Shown: positions 26,534 through 35,340 of the stretch, in pieces
How positions within the stretch are numbered: position 1 is the stretch's first letter
How the letters are laid out: each line of letters begins with the position of its first letter
Assembly: GCF_900119365.1 (NCBI RefSeq)
Contig: NZ_FPJO01000018.1
Coordinates: forward strand, 100,048-164,047
From: Streptomyces atratus
Lineage (GTDB): Bacteria; Actinomycetota; Actinomycetes; Streptomycetales; Streptomycetaceae
Length of the DNA: 64,000 nucleotides
Direction of reading: 5' to 3'
Translations under genes and position numbers: made by a program
The notes under the pieces: generated by a model
Told to the model about the DNA's origin: nothing
Databases searched by the model: none
Seen by the model: only the letters and a program-made list of their open reading frames with translations

Positions 26534-27562
26534 ATGACGGACGAGGAGGGTGCCGTGGCCGCGCCGAACGACACAGTCGCCGACGACGACGCACTGTATG
26601 TGCTGACCGCGGTGCTGCTGACACCGGCACAGTTCCCCAGCGTCCTCGGGGACGACTACCCGGCCGCGTGCGCGGCGCTCGCCGTCGAACCGTACGCCGA
26701 GGGATACGGGCTGATCCTCGGCCAGGACGGCAGCGGTGCGCGGTGGACCGTCGTCGTCGAGGACGTGTCGCTGGTCGCCGTCGCGATCGCGGCCTGGGAC
26801 TGCGGGATGGAGTACGACCTCTCCCCCGACGACCGCTCGGTGGTCTGCGCGCTGCCCGGCTGGCCCCTCCCCGTGGCGGTCGCCGCTCCGGGCGTGGCCG
26901 CGCCGCACGATCCCCTGCCGGACCCAGAGGCCGAGGGCACTTCTCCGGCGCCGCTGGCACCGCCCGACACGGAGTCGTGGGGGCCGGCCCAGCGGCGCAT
27001 GGGAGCGGACGAGATAGCGCACCAGTGGACCGCCTGGCGCGAGCAGATCGACGACGCGACGGCCTTCACCACCCCGGCCGGAACGGACCCTGCCGGCACC
27101 GGGGCCGAGCTGGGAGCCGAGCCCGAGGCCGGGGCCGTCGCCGAATCCGGGCCCGAACCTCAACCTGAGGTAGAGGGTGAGGTTGAGGTCGAGGTGGACG
27201 TCGAGACCGGGCCTGAAGCCGGGGACGAGCCCGCGGCCAATACCGAAGCCGGAACCGATGCCGAGGCCCCGGCTGCGGACGCACCCTCCGGAGTGCATCC
27301 CGGTGTGCGGCGGGCGCTCGCGCAGGCTCAGGACTACGTCGACGCCCCGCCGCCACCCGGCCGTGTCCGGTCCTCCTTCGCCACGGGCGACGCCCGCATG
27401 CTCCGTGCCGACGGCCCCGGCTGGTCCCTGGTGGCCCGGACCGACGACATCGCGTTCGTCCTGCTGGACGAGGAGCCGGGCGAGGTGCTGCCGGTCGGGC
27501 GCGGCACCGAACTGCCCGGGCTGTTGAAGGCTCTGGACGCGCTCGCGGTACGGCCGGCCTGA
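26534..27562 (+). CDS. Hypothetical protein with an acidic low-complexity linker
   Basis: 342 aa. The N-terminal ~120 residues are a globular alpha/beta domain (ALYVLTAVLLTPAQFPSVLGDDYPAACAALAVEP). The middle (~125-265) is Pro/Glu-rich, with alternating E-V and E-P/A-G runs (EVEGEVEVEVDVETGPEAG). The C-terminus (GARMLRADGPGWSLVARTDDIAFVLLDEEP) resembles the N-terminal domain in style, as if the protein carried two related lobes joined by a flexible acidic arm. The ATG at 26534 is preceded by a Lys/Arg-coding run, and an earlier start is possible. No function assigned. Confidence 0.65.
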   Translation: MTDEEGAVAAPNDTVADDDALYVLTAVLLTPAQFPSVLGDDYPAACAALAVEPYAEGYGLILGQDGSGARWTVVVEDVSLVAVAIAAWDCGMEYDLSPDDRSVVCALPGWPLPVAVAAPGVAAPHDPLPDPEAEGTSPAPLAPPDTESWGPAQRRMGADEIAHQWTAWREQIDDATAFTTPAGTDPAGTGAELGAEPEAGAVAESGPEPQPEVEGEVEVEVDVETGPEAGDEPAANTEAGTDAEAPAADAPSGVHPGVRRALAQAQDYVDAPPPPGRVRSSFATGDARMLRADGPGWSLVARTDDIAFVLLDEEPGEVLPVGRGTELPGLLKALDALAVRPA

Positions 27563-27692
27563 GCCCGGCTCCGGGGCTCGGCGGACGCACCGGCGGTCGG
27601 GCCCCGAAGTCCGGGCGCTCCTGCGGGCCCGCACGCGCCCCCATGCCCGTCGCGGACCGCGGCCGCCGTCCCGCGCGGTGCTGGGCTCTCTC

Positions 27693-27875
27693 TCAGCGGC
27701 CTATTTCCTTGCGGGTGATCCTGCGGAGCCTGCGCCGCTGGCCGGGGTCCAGCATCAGATACGCGATCACAGGCACGCCGACCAGGACCAGCAGCGACAG
27801 CCAGAAACCGATGAATGGTATCAGGATGACCGCTGCGACCACTCCCCCGATGGCGATCTTCGCACTGTTCGACAT
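27693..27875 (-). CDS. Small membrane protein (60 aa)
   Basis: AAGGAGG lies 8 nt before the ATG at 27875. Residues ~6-42 form one long or two short membrane helices (IAIGGVVAAVILIPFIGFWLSLLVLVGVPVIAYLML). A basic C-terminal tail (RRRLRRITRKEIGR) would stay inside by the positive-inside rule. It lies 82 bp downstream of the desaturase gene on the same strand and may be co-transcribed with it. Function unknown. Confidence 0.65.
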   Translation of the reverse strand: MSNSAKIAIGGVVAAVILIPFIGFWLSLLVLVGVPVIAYLMLDPGQRRRLRRITRKEIGR

Positions 27876-27957
27876 CGTCCATGCCTCCTTCGCGGCCCGA
27901 AGCCGCATCTGCTGTGAGAACGCGCGTGCGTCTCCATCGGTTCCAGCGGGCGACGAC

Positions 27958-29061
27958 TCACCTCAGGGGCTCGCCGACCTCGTGCATGTGCCGCAGCGCC
28001 TGCCGGTAGGACTCGATCAGTCCGGTCTCCGCGTAGGGCATGCCCAGTGCCTTGCAGTGGGCGCGCACCATGGGCTGCGCGAGGCGCAGGTGGGGGCGGG
28101 GCATGCTCGGGAAGAGGTGGTGCTCGATCTGGTAGTTGAGGCCGCCGAGGAACCAGTCGGTGAGGATGCCGCCGCGTACGTTGCGCGAGGTGAGGACCTG
28201 GCGCTGGAGGTGGCCCCAGCGGTTGCCGTCGGGGTCCGGCATCTCCATGCCCTTGTGGTTCGGCGCGAAGGCCATGCCCAGGTGGAGCCCGAACAGCGCG
28301 TGGTGGATGAGCGCGAAGACGACGGCCTTGCCCGGGGACAGGACGGTGAGCAGCAGAGTTGCGTACAGGCCCAGGTGGGCGACCAGGAGGAGCGCCGAGA
28401 GGGCTCGTTCCCGGGCGGGCTGCCGGCGCAGGTACTGGAAGCCGGAGATCTTCAGCGCGATGCCTTCGAGGAGCAGCATCGGGAAGAAGAGGCGGGCCTG
28501 GTTGCGGGTGAGCCAGCGGGCGAAGCCCTCGCGCTGGGCCGCCTGCTTCTGGGTCCAGACGAGGGCGCCCACACCGACGTCCGGGTCCTTGTCGATGTGG
28601 TTGGGATTGGCGTGGTGGCGGACATGCTTGTCGTTCCACCACGCCTCGTTCATGCCGAGCAGCAGGTTGGCGTGCACAAGGCCGATGGCCCGGCCCGCCC
28701 TGCGGTCGCCGGTTATCTGGGCGTGTCCGGCGTCGTGCCCGACGAACGCGGTGCGTGACCAGAAGACCGCCAGCGGCAGCGCGAGCAGCAGGGTCCACCA
28801 GGTGTTGCCGAGGAGGAACATGCCGGTGATCACGGCACCCAGGGCGACCATGTCGACGGCGATGCCGACCGCGTACCACCCGGTCCGCCGTTCCAGGAGT
28901 CCCTGCCCCTTCACCGCCCGCAGCAGGGGCGCGAAGTCGCTTCCCTGGGCCTGAGCGGCCCCGGCGCCTCCGGTGCCCGCGGGACCTGCCGTTCTTCCCG
29001 CTCCAGCGCTTTCCGCACTGTCGCGGGCGCCTTCCGCTGCGGTGGCTGTGGCCTGGGGCAT
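27958..29061 (-). CDS. Membrane fatty-acid desaturase
   Basis: 367 aa. The three histidine boxes of the diiron desaturase family are visible: HDAGH (109-113), HVRHH (146-150) and YQIEHHLFP near 310. Between them lie two pairs of membrane helices. The QxxHH form of the third box is typical of front-end or delta-type desaturases acting on acyl lipids. It would introduce double bonds in membrane fatty acids. The ATG at 29061 has CCGGAG 7 nt upstream. The N-terminal ~40 residues are Ala/Gly-rich and disordered. The electron donor is not encoded nearby. Confidence 0.9.
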   Translation of the reverse strand: MPQATATAAEGARDSAESAGAGRTAGPAGTGGAGAAQAQGSDFAPLLRAVKGQGLLERRTGWYAVGIAVDMVALGAVITGMFLLGNTWWTLLLALPLAVFWSRTAFVGHDAGHAQITGDRRAGRAIGLVHANLLLGMNEAWWNDKHVRHHANPNHIDKDPDVGVGALVWTQKQAAQREGFARWLTRNQARLFFPMLLLEGIALKISGFQYLRRQPARERALSALLLVAHLGLYATLLLTVLSPGKAVVFALIHHALFGLHLGMAFAPNHKGMEMPDPDGNRWGHLQRQVLTSRNVRGGILTDWFLGGLNYQIEHHLFPSMPRPHLRLAQPMVRAHCKALGMPYAETGLIESYRQALRHMHEVGEPLR

Positions 29062-29153
29062 GACGTCTCCGGTCTCTGGAAAGCTGCGCTGACCTGTAGA
29101 AACGTAAGGGGACCCGGTATACGGCAACCATGGCGCCAACACCCGGGCCGTCC

Positions 29154-29167
29154 GGGGGTATACCCCC
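29154..29167. promoter_or_regulatory. Perfect palindrome GGGGGTATACCCCC in the desaturase/helicase divergent region
   Basis: A 14-bp perfect palindrome lies in the 295-bp gap between the divergent desaturase and SNF2 genes. A second G5 run follows so that TACCCCC and GGGGGTG also form an inverted pair (29161-29183). CsoR/RcnR-type sites are similar C/G-rich palindromes, but no such regulator is adjacent. The sequence shows the symmetry; binding is a guess. Confidence 0.35.
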
Positions 29168-29356
29168 TCCCCCGATGGGGGTGCTGACTCCACCCAGAAG
29201 TGCGGCATGCTCTCCGGGGCGACGGACGTTCGAGCTTCTCGCCGGATCGAAATGTGGCTCGCGTCACAGCGACTCCGCTCATGGGTGACGGCATCCGTGG
29301 GGTACCCTCGGCGACCCGACCCCCCACTAGTCAAATTTGAGGAATTCGGCATCACT

Positions 29357-32251
29357 GTGCAAAGACTCCCTGCGGCAACGCTCTCCGAGATCTCCGCACT
29401 CTCCGCCTGCTCCGTGGTCTTCCTGCCCGGGGATCCGTCCCGTACCGGCCGGGTCGCCTTCTGGCACCCGGACGGCAGCGGCCCGCCCGACGGTCCCGGG
29501 TCCGTGGCGGAGCTGACCGCCGTCGGCGCCGACGCACAGGCGTACGCCGTCCCGGCACGGGTGCTTCCGGTCCGGGACGCGCTGCCTGTGCTGACGCGTG
29601 CGCGGGCCTCGGCACATGCTTCCGACGCGGCCGCGTTCTGGGGTGCAGCCGCCCTCCTCGCCCTCCAACTCGCCGCCCGGGGCCTGCTGCTGCCGGGGCT
29701 CAGCGCCACGGATCACGATGCCTGGCGGGCCGGTCCGCTGACCGCCGATGACCAGTCGCGGATCCGGACGCTCGCGGCCTCGATGCCGCCCCTGGCCCAC
29801 GCCGTGCCGCTCGACGGGGCCGCGCAGCCCGTGCTGCTGCCCGAGCCCGAGCGGCTGCTGCGCGCGTTCCTCGACGCGGTGGCCGACGGCCTGCCCCGCA
29901 CCCCCGCCGCGTCGTTCGCCGGCGGCGGCCCGGCCTTCACCGCCGACGAGCCGCAGCAGCTGCCCGGCCATCGGGCCTGGGCCACCGATGTCGCGGCCGG
30001 GCACGACGCGGGTGTCCGGCTCTCGCTCCGGGTGGAGGTGTCCGGGCTCACCGCGCCGGACGAGGACGAAGAGCGGTCCGCCGGACCCTCGTTCCGGGCC
30101 GTCCTGCAGATCCACAGCGTCAGCGATCCGACGCTGGTCGCCGACGCCGCCGAGGTCTGGGCGGGCGGCGCGCGCACCGCTGCGGCCTTCGGACCGCACG
30201 CCCGGATGGCCGCCTTGCCGGCGCTCCGGCGGGCCGCCCGGGCCTGGCCTCCGCTGTCCCCGCTCCTGTCCGCCGCGGTGCCCGACTCCGTGGAGCCGGC
30301 CGACGACGAGCTCGCCGAACTCCTCGGCCCCGCCGGACGGGCACTGGCCGCGACCGGCGTCCAGGTGCACTGGCCCAAGGAGCTGGCCCGCAAGCTCACC
30401 GCACGCGCCGTGATCGGGCCGCCCGAAGACGCGGAGAGCGACGGACACGACGGGGTGGCACGCACCGGCTCCGAGGCTCCGCCGCTCCTGTCCGCGGACG
30501 CGCTGCTGACGTTCAACTGGTGGTTCGCGCTGGGTGATCAGAAGCTCAGCCGCGCCGAGCTGGACCGCCTCGCCGAGGCCAACCGGCCGGTGGTGCGGCT
30601 GCGCGACCAGTGGGTGCTGATCGACCCCGAAGAGGCCCGGCGAGCCCGCGAGACCCAGGACCGCAAGGTCACCCCGATCGACGCGCTGGGTGCCGTCCTG
30701 ACCGGTTCCACCGAGGTCGACGGCCACCGGGTCGAGGTCCGGGCCACCGGCTGGCTGGAGCGGCTGCGCCGTCGGCTGGCCGACCCTGAGGCGGCCGGGC
30801 AGCAGGGCGAGCCGCAGCCGGTCGGCCCGCCCGAGGCACTCGCCGCCACACTGCGCGACTATCAGCTGCGCGGTCTGAACTGGCTGCACACCATGACCTC
30901 GCTCGGCCTCGGCGGCTGCCTCGCCGACGACATGGGACTCGGCAAGACCATCACACTCATCGCTCTGCATCTGCACCGCCAGACCATCGAAGCGGCCGCC
31001 GGTCCGACGCTGGTGGTCTGCCCGACGTCGCTCATGGGGAACTGGCAGCGGGAGATCGAGAAGTTCGCGCCGGGCACACAGGTACGCCGCTTCCACGGCG
31101 GATCACGCAGCCTTGACGGTCTGTCGGACGGCGAGTTCGTCCTCACCACGTACGGCACCATGCGGCTCGACGCGGCAAAGCTCGCGGAGATCCGGTGGGG
31201 CATGGTGGTCGCCGACGAGGCACAGCACGTGAAGAACCCGTACTCGGCGACGGCCAGACAGCTGCGGACGATCGGCGCACAGGCCCGGGTGGCGCTCACC
31301 GGTACCCCGGTGGAGAACAACCTCTCCGAGCTGTGGGCGATCCTCGACTGGACGACTCCGGGGCTGCTGGGCCGGCTCGGCACCTTCCGTACCCGATACG
31401 CGCGGACCGCGGAGGGCGGTGACCCGGCTGCCGCCGAGCGGCTCGCCGCACTGGTGCGGCCGTTCCTGCTGCGGCGGCGCAAGTCCGACCCGGGCATCGC
31501 ACCGGAGCTGCCGCCGAAGACCGAGACGGACCGCACGGTGTCGCTGACGGCGGAACAGACGGGTCTGTACGAAGCGGTGGTGCGCGAGACGCTGGCCGCG
31601 ATCTCCGGCGCCGACGGCTTCGCCCGGCGGGGCCTCGTCGTCAAGCTGCTGACGGCGCTGAAGCAGATCTGCAACCACCCGGCGCAGTACCTCAAGGAGA
31701 ACGAGCCGCGGATCGCGGACCGTTCGGGAAAGGTGGAACTGCTGGACGAGCTGCTCGACACGATCCTCGCGGAGGAGGCGAGCGTGCTCGTGTTCACCCA
31801 GTACGTGCAGATGGCCCGGCTGCTCGAACAGCATCTGGCGGCGCGCGGGGTGCGCACGCAGTTCCTGCACGGCGGTACGCCCGTCGCCGAGCGCGAGGCG
31901 ATGGTCAACCGCTTCCAGGCGGGCGAGGCCCCCGTCTTCCTTCTGTCGTTGAAGGCGGCCGGCACCGGTCTCAACCTCACCCGGGCCGGCCATGTCGTGC
32001 ACTTCGACCGCTGGTGGAACCCGGCGGTCGAGGCGCAGGCCACCGACCGCGCTTACCGGATCGGACAGACCCAGCCGGTGCAGGTGCACCGGCTGATCGC
32101 CGAGGGCACCATCGAGGACCGGATCGCCGACATGCTGACCCGCAAGCAGGGCCTGGCGGACGCGGTGCTCGGCTCCGGCGAGGCGGCGCTGACCGAACTG
32201 ACCGATGCGGAACTGGCCGATCTGGTGGAGCTGCGAGGGGGCACGCGATGA
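29357..32251 (+). CDS. SNF2/RapA-family DEAD-like helicase
   Basis: About 964 aa from the GTG at 29357; earlier in-frame starts exist and the true start is uncertain. The N-terminal ~480 residues include a SNF2-associated bacterial domain. The ATPase core begins at about 500 with LADDMGLGKT (Walker A), VVADEAQHVKN (DEAQ box) and LTGTPVENNLSELWAILDW. The C-terminal helicase domain has VFTQYVQMARLLEQHL, SLKAAGTGLNLT and WWNPAVEAQATDRAYRIGQ. It overlaps the SWIM gene by 4 bp (ATGA). The pair is common in actinomycetes and is presumed to act on DNA-protein complexes. The exact role is unknown. Confidence 0.9.
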   Translation: MQRLPAATLSEISALSACSVVFLPGDPSRTGRVAFWHPDGSGPPDGPGSVAELTAVGADAQAYAVPARVLPVRDALPVLTRARASAHASDAAAFWGAAALLALQLAARGLLLPGLSATDHDAWRAGPLTADDQSRIRTLAASMPPLAHAVPLDGAAQPVLLPEPERLLRAFLDAVADGLPRTPAASFAGGGPAFTADEPQQLPGHRAWATDVAAGHDAGVRLSLRVEVSGLTAPDEDEERSAGPSFRAVLQIHSVSDPTLVADAAEVWAGGARTAAAFGPHARMAALPALRRAARAWPPLSPLLSAAVPDSVEPADDELAELLGPAGRALAATGVQVHWPKELARKLTARAVIGPPEDAESDGHDGVARTGSEAPPLLSADALLTFNWWFALGDQKLSRAELDRLAEANRPVVRLRDQWVLIDPEEARRARETQDRKVTPIDALGAVLTGSTEVDGHRVEVRATGWLERLRRRLADPEAAGQQGEPQPVGPPEALAATLRDYQLRGLNWLHTMTSLGLGGCLADDMGLGKTITLIALHLHRQTIEAAAGPTLVVCPTSLMGNWQREIEKFAPGTQVRRFHGGSRSLDGLSDGEFVLTTYGTMRLDAAKLAEIRWGMVVADEAQHVKNPYSATARQLRTIGAQARVALTGTPVENNLSELWAILDWTTPGLLGRLGTFRTRYARTAEGGDPAAAERLAALVRPFLLRRRKSDPGIAPELPPKTETDRTVSLTAEQTGLYEAVVRETLAAISGADGFARRGLVVKLLTALKQICNHPAQYLKENEPRIADRSGKVELLDELLDTILAEEASVLVFTQYVQMARLLEQHLAARGVRTQFLHGGTPVAEREAMVNRFQAGEAPVFLLSLKAAGTGLNLTRAGHVVHFDRWWNPAVEAQATDRAYRIGQTQPVQVHRLIAEGTIEDRIADMLTRKQGLADAVLGSGEAALTELTDAELADLVELRGGTR

Positions 32252-33612
32252 GTGACGGACACGACGGCGACCGCTACGACGGCGGCGAGTACGAGAGCGA
32301 CGACAGGTACGTTCCTGCCCCGGGGCAGGAACGTACCTTCGCCGCGATGCCGCCCGCACACGGCCGCGGCTTCGCCGAATCCTGGTGGGGCCGGGCCTGG
32401 CTGAAGGCCCTGGAGGACACCGCGCTGGACGGCCAACAGCTCAAGAAGGGGCGCAGGTTCGCCCGCGAGGGCCGGGTCGGTGCGGTCTCCGTGCGGCCCG
32501 GCCGGATCACCGCGGTGGTCCGGGACGGGGACTCGTCCGCGTACCGCAGCGATGTGCTGCTCCAGGAGCTGAGCGAGGCGGACTGGGAGCGGCTCCTCGG
32601 CATGGCCGTCGAGCGGGCCGGGCACATCGCGGCACTACTGGACCGGGAGATGCCGCCGCACCTGGTGGAGGACGCCGCGGCGGCCGGGGTGGAGCTGCTG
32701 CCCGGAATCGGCGATCTGGACCCGGAGTGCACCTGCGACGCATGGGACCACTGCCCGCACACCGCCGCACTGTGCTACCAGGTGGCGCGGCTGCTGGACC
32801 AGGATCCGTTCGTGCTTCTGCTGATGCGGGGGCGCGGTGAGCGACGGCTCCTGGACGAACTCCAGGTCCGCATCGCGGCCCGCGCCGAGGGGCACGGCGT
32901 CTGCGGCCCGGCCGACCCCGCCGACGGGTCCGGGGCGGCGCGCGCCGACGACGGAGGTGTCCGGGCGGACGAGGCATTCGCGGCCCGGGACATCCTGCCT
33001 CCGTTGCCCGCTCCTCCGCCGCTGCCCGCGGAGCCCGGCCCGGCGCCGTCGCTGGACACGGAGACCGAGCCGCAGGACGGCGTCGATCCGGCGGCTCTGG
33101 AGATGCTGGCGACGGACGGTGCGGCGCGCGCCCACCGGATGCTGGCCGAGGCGCTCTCCCCCGGCCATGAACAGCAGCCCCTGCCGGCCGTTTTGACGCC
33201 GCAGCAGGATGCCGTGCGGCTGGTCGCGGAGGCCCGGCCCGAACCCTGGATCGCGAAGCGGCTGATCACCGGTTCGGGGCGGCGGCGGGCCGAGCTCGAT
33301 GCGGCGATGCGGGCGTGGCGGTACGGCGGGGTGGCCGCGCTCGCGGTGCTCGACGAGGAATGGACACCCGGTCCGGAGGCGCTGGCCGGGGCGCGGGCCC
33401 GGCTCGCCGAGGCGTGGGAGGAGGGCGAGCGGCCCCGGCTGCGGTCGTCGGGCAACCGCTGGACGGACGTGGCCGGTGGCGTGCAGCTCCGGTACGGGCG
33501 GGACGGGCGCTGGTGGCCGTACCGCAAGGAGGGCGGGCGCTGGGTCCCGGCGGGCCCGGCGGACGACGATCCGGCGGCCGCGCTGGGCGGCTCGGGCGGG
33601 CCGGAGGACTGA
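32248..33612 (+). CDS. SWIM zinc-finger protein, partner of the SNF2 helicase
   Basis: 454 aa. The SWIM finger ECTCDAWDHCPHTAALCY (CxC...CxH) lies at about 159-175, preceded by the conserved N-terminus GFAESWWGRAWLKALEDTALDGQQLKKGRRFAREG. The C-terminal ~150 residues are Ala/Glu/Arg-rich with a WRYGGVAALAVLDEEW element. SWIM domains bind DNA or proteins. The stop-start overlap with the helicase gene implies one operon and one complex. A hairpin terminator follows. Confidence 0.88.
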   Translation: MSDGHDGDRYDGGEYESDDRYVPAPGQERTFAAMPPAHGRGFAESWWGRAWLKALEDTALDGQQLKKGRRFAREGRVGAVSVRPGRITAVVRDGDSSAYRSDVLLQELSEADWERLLGMAVERAGHIAALLDREMPPHLVEDAAAAGVELLPGIGDLDPECTCDAWDHCPHTAALCYQVARLLDQDPFVLLLMRGRGERRLLDELQVRIAARAEGHGVCGPADPADGSGAARADDGGVRADEAFAARDILPPLPAPPPLPAEPGPAPSLDTETEPQDGVDPAALEMLATDGAARAHRMLAEALSPGHEQQPLPAVLTPQQDAVRLVAEARPEPWIAKRLITGSGRRRAELDAAMRAWRYGGVAALAVLDEEWTPGPEALAGARARLAEAWEEGERPRLRSSGNRWTDVAGGVQLRYGRDGRWWPYRKEGGRWVPAGPADDDPAAALGGSGGPED

Positions 33613-33640
33613 GGGCCAGTTCGTACGGCCTGCGGGCGAT

Positions 33641-33690
33641 CGACGACGGGCGGGCGGGGGCGGCCGTGCCTCCGCCCCCACCCGTCGTCG
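33641..33690 (+). terminator. Hairpin terminator after the SNF2-SWIM operon
   Basis: An outer perfect stem CGACGACGGG/CCCGTCGTCG (33641-33650 and 33681-33690) plus an inner G-rich/C-rich stem (GGGGGCGG with CCGCCCCC). It lies 28 bp after the SWIM stop. Confidence 0.8.
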
Positions 33691-33785
33691 CGTTCTGTCC
33701 GTGCGTTCAACTGGATGTCATCGTGCGTTGAGGACGGGGGCGGAACCTGACGGCCGTCCGAGCTGTTCGTGCCCCAGGAGGCCCC

Positions 33786-35135
33786 ATGTCCGTGCGTGTT
33801 GTCCGTCGTTCCCTTGCCGTCGGGCTGCCGCTCGCCCTTCTCGGCACGGTGTGCGTGGCCGGAACGGCGACCGGCGCACCGGACCGGCACGAGCGTCCTG
33901 AGCGCACGGCCCGGGTCACCGGGACGGCCGTGCTGGGCGACATTCCGCTGGCGGGCTTCAGCAACGGGCTGCTGCCGGGTTCGGTCGCGGACGACCGCGG
34001 GGTGCAGCTCGGCGGCATCGGCAGCGACATCTATCCCGCGGGCCGCCGGGGCGAGTTCTGGACCGTCACCGACCGCGGCCCCAACGGGCAGATCAAGATC
34101 GACGGGAAGAAGCGGCGCACCTTCCCCGTCCCCGGCTTCGACCCGGCGATCGTCAAGGTGCGGGTCAGCGGGAAGCAGGTCCGGGTGGTGAAGGCCATTG
34201 CGATCACCACCCGGTCCGGCGCCGCGGTCACGGGTCTGCCGAACCAGCGGAACCGCGACGAGGCCCCGTACACCTATGACGCGAAGACGCCGCTGGGGTA
34301 CGACCCGAACGGTCTGGACACCGAGGGCATCGTCCGCGCCGCCGACGGCAGCTTCTGGCTGGTCGACGAGTACGGCCCCTCCCTGGTGCATGTCTCCGCC
34401 CGCGGCCGGGTGCTGACCCGCTACGTGCCGCAGGGCCTCGGGCTGACGGGCGCCGACTATCCGGTGGTGGAGGCGCTGCCCGGCGTGCTGCTGCACCGCA
34501 AGATCAATCGCGGTTTCGAGGGCCTGGCCCTTCTTCCGGGCGGCGATCTGGTGCTTGCGGTGCAGAGCCCGCTCTCGCTGCCCGACCAGGACGCGGGCGA
34601 GTCCTCGCGCAATGTGCGGCTGCTGCGCTTCTCGACGAAGAAGCACGCGGTGACCGCGGAGTACGCCTACCGGTTCGACGCGGTGGACGTCGTGGACCCG
34701 GACGAGGACGACACCTCCGAGCTGAAGATCTCCTCGGTCGTCGCGATCGGCCGGAACGATCTGCTGGTCGAGGAGCGCACGGACCGGGCGGCCAGGCTGC
34801 ACCGGGTGACGCTCCCGCACGGCTCCGGCATCCTGGGCTCCGCCTGGGACGACCCGGCGACGTCTCCCTCGTACGAGGAACTCACCGATCCCTCGGCCTC
34901 GGGCGTGCCGGTGCTCCGCAAGAGTCTGGTCGTCGACCTGGGCAAGGTCGCGGGAGTGCCCGGGAAGATCGAAGGGGTGGCGGTGACGGGCCGGGACACG
35001 CTCGCTCTCATCAACGACAACGACTTCGGGATGACCGACGGCGCCGAGGCGTTCGACGCGGACGGCCGCCTGGTCGACAGCGGCATCGAGACCTCGGTGA
35101 CGCAGCTGAGGCTGCCGCGCCCGCTGCGCGGCTGA
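33786..35135 (+). CDS. Secreted esterase-like phytase-family protein
   Basis: 449 aa. A Sec signal peptide is clear (RRSLAVGLPLALLGTVCVAGTATGA, cleavage near 31). The mature part is a beta-propeller of the esterase-like phytase family: LGGIGSDIYPAGRRGEFWTVTDRGPNG, DTEGIVRAADGSFWLVDEYGPSLVHV, FEGLALLPGGDLVLAVQSP, KIEGVAVTGRDTLALINDNDFG. Asp and Glu pairs in these blades would bind Ca2+ or phosphate. It is likely extracellular and may act on phosphate esters. AGGAGGCCCC lies just before the ATG. A terminator follows directly. Confidence 0.87.
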   Translation: MSVRVVRRSLAVGLPLALLGTVCVAGTATGAPDRHERPERTARVTGTAVLGDIPLAGFSNGLLPGSVADDRGVQLGGIGSDIYPAGRRGEFWTVTDRGPNGQIKIDGKKRRTFPVPGFDPAIVKVRVSGKQVRVVKAIAITTRSGAAVTGLPNQRNRDEAPYTYDAKTPLGYDPNGLDTEGIVRAADGSFWLVDEYGPSLVHVSARGRVLTRYVPQGLGLTGADYPVVEALPGVLLHRKINRGFEGLALLPGGDLVLAVQSPLSLPDQDAGESSRNVRLLRFSTKKHAVTAEYAYRFDAVDVVDPDEDDTSELKISSVVAIGRNDLLVEERTDRAARLHRVTLPHGSGILGSAWDDPATSPSYEELTDPSASGVPVLRKSLVVDLGKVAGVPGKIEGVAVTGRDTLALINDNDFGMTDGAEAFDADGRLVDSGIETSVTQLRLPRPLRG

Positions 35136-35154
35136 TCCACGGACGTCGTCCCGC

Positions 35155-35194
35155 GTCCCGGCCCTCGGCGCGAGTATCCGCCAAGGGCCGGGAC
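35155..35194 (+). terminator. Hairpin terminator after the phytase-like gene
   Basis: Inverted repeat with 16-bp arms (35155-35170 and 35179-35194), one mismatch and an 8-nt loop. It lies 20 bp past the stop codon. Confidence 0.85.
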
Positions 35195-35340
35195 CCGCCG
35201 TCCTCCCGTCTCCACGCGGTCGATTTCGGTCCCCGCCGTCTTCCGCCACCCACGCGGCGCCCGTACGGTAGGGCCCGCGAGACGCTCGGCCGCACACCGG
35301 ACGACGCCTTCCGGTCATCGGACACAGAGGGAGCCGCGGG

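Noticed and set aside
27110..27240. The E/V/P-rich run as a tandem DNA repeat
   Set aside because: It is irregular low-complexity coding sequence with no fixed repeat unit.
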